From the IMG/VR virus record IMGVR_UViG_3300032516_007493, positions 1 through 21,989 of that record: 21,989 bases of DNA, one strand, 5' to 3'. Positions 20,044 through 21,989 of the stretch are shown one piece after another. The translations under genes and the position numbers were made by a program. Position 1 is the stretch's first letter; every line of letters begins with the position of its first letter. The DNA is from a virus. The notes under the pieces were generated by a model. It was not told the origin of the DNA, made no database searches, and worked only from the letters and a program-made list of their open reading frames with translations.

Positions 20044-20499
20044 TTAGCCACATTCAGGGCAAGTCGTCCTCTGGATTTTTTCCATTCCCGCTCCGCAGTC
20101 TCCAGGACGATCATTGCCACTACCAGGAGGAATAGCAGGCCCGACATTACTATGTTCCAAATCCACAGCACTTTCATCATATACCTCCCTCAAGGCTTTT
20201 CCAATAGCATCCGCACAAGACAAAGTCTTCTGTGCACCAAAACCCACTGGCAAATGGCAGCGAATACCTACCAACTGTAACACTAACTTATGGATGTCTA
20301 AACCGCCCCGTAACCATCCAGAGGCCAGACGGGCTACTGCTTCTGTCTGAGCAGAGGCACAACCCCCGGCCTTGCCCAATCGAGCAAATATCTCATACGG
20401 CTTTTCCTCTTTGAAATTGATCGTAATGAATAGGGGACCACACCCCGTTGTTATCCTAATTGTACGACCAGGAAGCATTGGAAATTTCCATTCACTCAA
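20044..20499 (-). CDS. Standalone TSCPD-domain protein
   Basis: 151 aa. It matches the TSCPD domain found at the C-terminus of B12-dependent (class II) ribonucleotide reductases and as separate proteins: TTGCGPLFITINFKEEKPYE, IFARLGKAGGCASAQTEAVA, LRGGLDIHKLVLQLVGIRCH and SCADAIGKAL. The C-terminus has DCGAG and ends in CPECG, a likely metal or redox Cys set. It may bind nucleotides or modulate reductase; no reductase gene is in the window. I chose TTG at 20499: GGGAG lies 6 nt upstream and it overlaps the previous stop in TTGAGTGA, a translational coupling site. In-frame starts further upstream would overlap the neighbouring ORF. Confidence 0.75.
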   Translation of the reverse strand: MSEWKFPMLPGRTIRITTGCGPLFITINFKEEKPYEIFARLGKAGGCASAQTEAVARLASGWLRGGLDIHKLVLQLVGIRCHLPVGFGAQKTLSCADAIGKALREVYDESAVDLEHSNVGPAIPPGSGNDRPGDCGAGMEKIQRTTCPECG

Positions 20500-20707
20500 C
20501 AGTTTCTCCCGAGCAGATGAGACAGTGCTGACAAATATATTTTCCAGCCCCACCAGCACCTGCATGATTCTGAGCCCTAACAAACATCAGGTGATTAACC
20601 ACAGCCCAGTGGGGCATCTTGAATCTCTGAGATTCGCAACGTAGGATCATAGGACCTTGTGGTCCTCGCATCATAGACCAGCTAAAGTGAACCCGGTTTT
20701 GCCCCAC
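20492..20707 (-). CDS. Small Cys-containing ORF before the TSCPD gene
   Basis: About 71 aa from a GTG at 20707 downstream of promoter P4; an ATG cluster at 20671 and 20668 is an alternative start. The body is QGPMILRCESQRFKMPHW, and the end KYICQHCLICSGETVE is a Cys cluster able to bind metal. Its stop overlaps the TSCPD start by 8 nt. A hairpin AGGACC-TTGT-GGTCCT (20651-20666) lies near the start. The family is unknown. Its reality rests on the promoter and the coupled junction. Confidence 0.5.
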   Translation of the reverse strand: MGQNRVHFSWSMMRGPQGPMILRCESQRFKMPHWAVVNHLMFVRAQNHAGAGGAGKYICQHCLICSGETVE

Positions 20708-20726
20708 TCCTTTCCTTTCCTTTCCT

Positions 20727-20756
20727 ATTATAACTCCGTTTCTCAAATTGCCCCCT
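20727..20756 (-). promoter_or_regulatory. Promoter P4, AGGGG-N19-TATAAT
   Basis: AGGGG (20756-20752) and TATAAT (20732-20727); spacer 19 nt, or 18 if the adjacent G is used. The sequence before the -10 (GAGAAACGGAGT) closely matches P1. Repeat R2 lies just upstream. Confidence 0.6.
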
Positions 20757-20773
20757 AAACCTCCCCTAAACTA

Positions 20774-20888
20774 CCCCAAGCAAGGGGTCTAACAACCCCA
20801 AGGACGAGTTATTCTTCCTTCCCCCTTATAAGTCCCTAACCCTCCCCTATGAACATGTCCTTGGGGTCGTTAGGGGCCTTGCTTGGGG
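20774..20888. repeat. Intergenic repeat R2 with a 32-nt inverted repeat
   Basis: Related to R1 and R3 over the CCCCAAGGACGAGTTATT, CCCCCTTATAAGTCCC and GAACATG blocks. In addition arms 20774-20805 and 20857-20888 pair at 28 of 32 positions (core CCCCAAGGAC/GTCCTTGGGG and CCCCAAGCAAGG/CCTTGCTTGGGG), with a 51-nt loop that contains CTTATAAG (20825-20832). Confidence 0.75.
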
Positions 20889-20918
20889 AGTCTTTTGTAA
20901 TCCCTTGAAAACAAAGGA

Positions 20919-21134
20919 CTAACCAATACTCGCCTCTTTCAGAAGCAAGCGAATTCGATCATCCAGCATAGAGCCTTTCTCTGTTCTCAAATCAAGATCA
21001 ACCGCATCCCTTACACCTTCCAATACAACAAAAGCATTTTCTGCCCACCTTATTGTGGCTCGTATCTCATCGAATACGGCACTGTTCTCGAAGTCTCTTC
21101 CGTTCAACAAATCAAACCCCTTTACGGTCATCAT
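20919..21134 (-). CDS. Small unknown protein
   Basis: 71 aa, charged and helical (VFDEIRATIRWAENAFVVLE, LDDRIRLLLKEASIG), no membrane segment. The start is ATG-ATG at 21134/21131, with GGAG 9 nt upstream and promoter P5 30 nt before. I do not recognise a family. It is a single-gene unit between repeats R2 and R3. Confidence 0.55.
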   Translation of the reverse strand: MMTVKGFDLLNGRDFENSAVFDEIRATIRWAENAFVVLEGVRDAVDLDLRTEKGSMLDDRIRLLLKEASIG

Positions 21135-21164
21135 AGCCCAAGCTCCTTTCTTAGTATTACTACT

Positions 21165-21193
21165 ATTATAACTATATCCCCTAATCCTCCCCT
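21165..21193 (-). promoter_or_regulatory. Promoter P5, AGGGG-N18-TATAAT
   Basis: AGGGG (21193-21189) and TATAAT (21170-21165), spacer 18 nt; a second AGGGG lies closer (21182-21178). It reads the 71-aa gene and lies just downstream of R3. Confidence 0.55.
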
Positions 21194-21203
21194 TTTCCTT
21201 CCC

Positions 21204-21300
21204 CCTTAAAGGCCCCTAATGACCCCAAGGACGAGTTATTATTACTCTCCCCTTATAAGTCCCTTACCCTTCCTATTGAACAGGTTAAATGGGGAGTTTT
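21204..21300. repeat. Intergenic repeat R3
   Basis: Shows the same ordered blocks as R1: TTAAAGGCCCCTAATGACC, CCAAGGACGAGTTATT, CCCCTTATAAGTCCCTTACC, TTGAACAGGTTAAA and GGGGAGTTTT. CTTATAAG at 21252-21259. About 60 nt of it are read as the C-terminus of the 92-aa gene. Confidence 0.7.
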
Positions 21301-21520
21301 GGACAGCATCAATCAAGATCAAAAAGGCTTCTTCAATGAGTCGTTCATCTTTTTTGTTGGATGCCAATCCTAACCCGATGGACTTCCCCGAAACGGTCAC
21401 AAGATTCCCAACAAAGAATTTGCCGGCACTTGTAGGGCTTGCCCAGGCAAACTCTTGGTGTCCGAAGCTATCAGGAAACAAGATAGGTCCCCGGTCTGTC
21501 ATTACATATTTTCCTTTCAT
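21242..21520 (-). CDS. Small unknown protein downstream of primase
   Basis: 92 aa. Contains KYVMTDRGPILFPDSFGHQE, FAWASPTSAGKFFVGNLVTV and SIGLGLASNKKDERLIEEAF, suggestive of a small beta-rich domain plus a helix; phage proteins of this kind are common but I cannot name one. The ATG overlaps the primase stop in ATGA, so it is coupled. Its last ~20 residues (NSPFNLFNRKGKGLIRGE) are encoded by repeat R3 and are probably not part of the original fold. Confidence 0.6.
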   Translation of the reverse strand: MKGKYVMTDRGPILFPDSFGHQEFAWASPTSAGKFFVGNLVTVSGKSIGLGLASNKKDERLIEEAFLILIDAVQNSPFNLFNRKGKGLIRGE

Positions 21521-21989
21521 AGTCCTATGTCCTTTCTCAGTTTGATAACGTCCTCCAGGAACATGTTATGAGGACTGGCCTCGTCAAGCTCCAGCACCTC
21601 AACCATAGGGATGAAACCAGCCAGGAAGTGAGCAAGCTTGTGGGCTTTCCTCGTGGCCAGAGACTCCCCATCAAACATAACATAAATCTCTTTCAATCCC
21701 CTATTCACAATCTTACAAACTTGATGTAATGTCCATTCCATTCCCAGCAACGCTACAGACCCCGGACCCATCCTCCACACATCCATTGGCCCTTCCACAA
21801 GAATTACCTTGTCCTTTACCTCATCTATACCGTAGAGGCATCGCTTGGCTGGGATAACGGCCTGATCATTATGGCAATGTTTGTACTTTGGCACCATCCC
21901 ATCAATAACGGCCCGCCCTGAGTAATTGACCAATAGTTTATCCTGGTAGATGGGAATGATAATACGGAACTTGAACTCCCCCATTTCCC
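21517..21989 (-). CDS. dnaG: DnaG-type primase or TOPRIM protein, 5' end outside the window
   Basis: About 157 aa visible; the reading frame stays open to the window edge, so the N-terminus (zinc finger and start) is missing. FRIIIPIYQDKLLVNYSGRA matches the region of DnaG before the TOPRIM fold. The TOPRIM motifs are VILVEGPMDVWRMG (catalytic Glu in EGPxD) and EIYVMFDGESLATRKAHKLA (the DxD-like part reads DGES, so one acidic residue is a Glu). It would make RNA primers with the DnaB-like helicase encoded at 17.6-16.0 kb. A TOPRIM domain of another phage primase-helicase type cannot be excluded. Confidence 0.8.
   Translation of the reverse strand, partial: EMGEFKFRIIIPIYQDKLLVNYSGRAVIDGMVPKYKHCHNDQAVIPAKRCLYGIDEVKDKVILVEGPMDVWRMGPGSVALLGMEWTLHQVCKIVNRGLKEIYVMFDGESLATRKAHKLAHFLAGFIPMVEVLELDEASPHNMFLEDVIKLRKDIGL

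Overview
The window reads as part of a double-stranded DNA tailed phage (or a prophage or metagenomic phage contig). Every supported gene is on the minus strand, the genes are tightly packed with overlapping stops and starts, and the content is a replication and nucleotide-metabolism module: a gp32-like single-strand binding protein, a bacterial-type family C DNA polymerase, a DnaB-like helicase, a DnaG/TOPRIM primase, winged-helix replication proteins, ThyX, QueE and a TSCPD protein. No virion, integrase, tRNA or rRNA genes were seen. A small secreted protein with a PEP-CTERM tail suggests a Gram-negative host that has an exosortase; that is inference.

Layout, following transcription from high to low coordinates. 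21989-20492: 3' part of a primase gene, two small unknown genes, a zinc-knuckle-like ORF and then the TSCPD protein (ends 20044). Here the intergenic regions carry related ~100-bp repeats next to promoters. 20025-17757: a small Cys protein, a winged-helix protein and a 545-aa putative replication initiator whose coding sequence holds seven 15-bp direct repeats flanked by tetraloop hairpins and CCTTATAAGG palindromes, a good candidate for an origin. 17569-15989: DnaB-like helicase. 15946-14826: a promoter followed by a 24-aa membrane peptide, a 46-aa zinc ribbon, a 68-aa protein and QueE. 14690-14127: a Lys-rich winged-helix protein ending in strong hairpins. 14017-10043: a six-gene block with FAD enzyme, ThyX, unknown 263-aa protein, Nmad1-like protein, SDR enzyme and HAD phosphatase-like protein, compatible with nucleotide or DNA-base modification. 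10033-3333: DNA polymerase III alpha in two ORFs, with a split intein at the junction, two further full inteins, and a family 4 uracil-DNA glycosylase fused to the C-terminus, ended by a clear terminator. 3236-47: coiled-coil protein, PEP-CTERM protein, membrane protein, gp32-like SSB and a nucleoside deoxyribosyltransferase-like protein, separated by structured intergenic elements bounded by CATGGCGG/CCGCCATG inverted repeats.

The signals most worth a second look are: the split intein with its frameshifted Vsr-like endonuclease; the polymerase-glycosylase fusion, with an intein placed exactly at an Fe-S cysteine; the CATGGCGG structured-element family (possible novel ncRNA); the repeat-dense origin candidate; and a recurrent phage promoter, AGGGG-N17-19-TATAAT, seen five times. 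All identifications come from reading motifs by eye; no database search was run.
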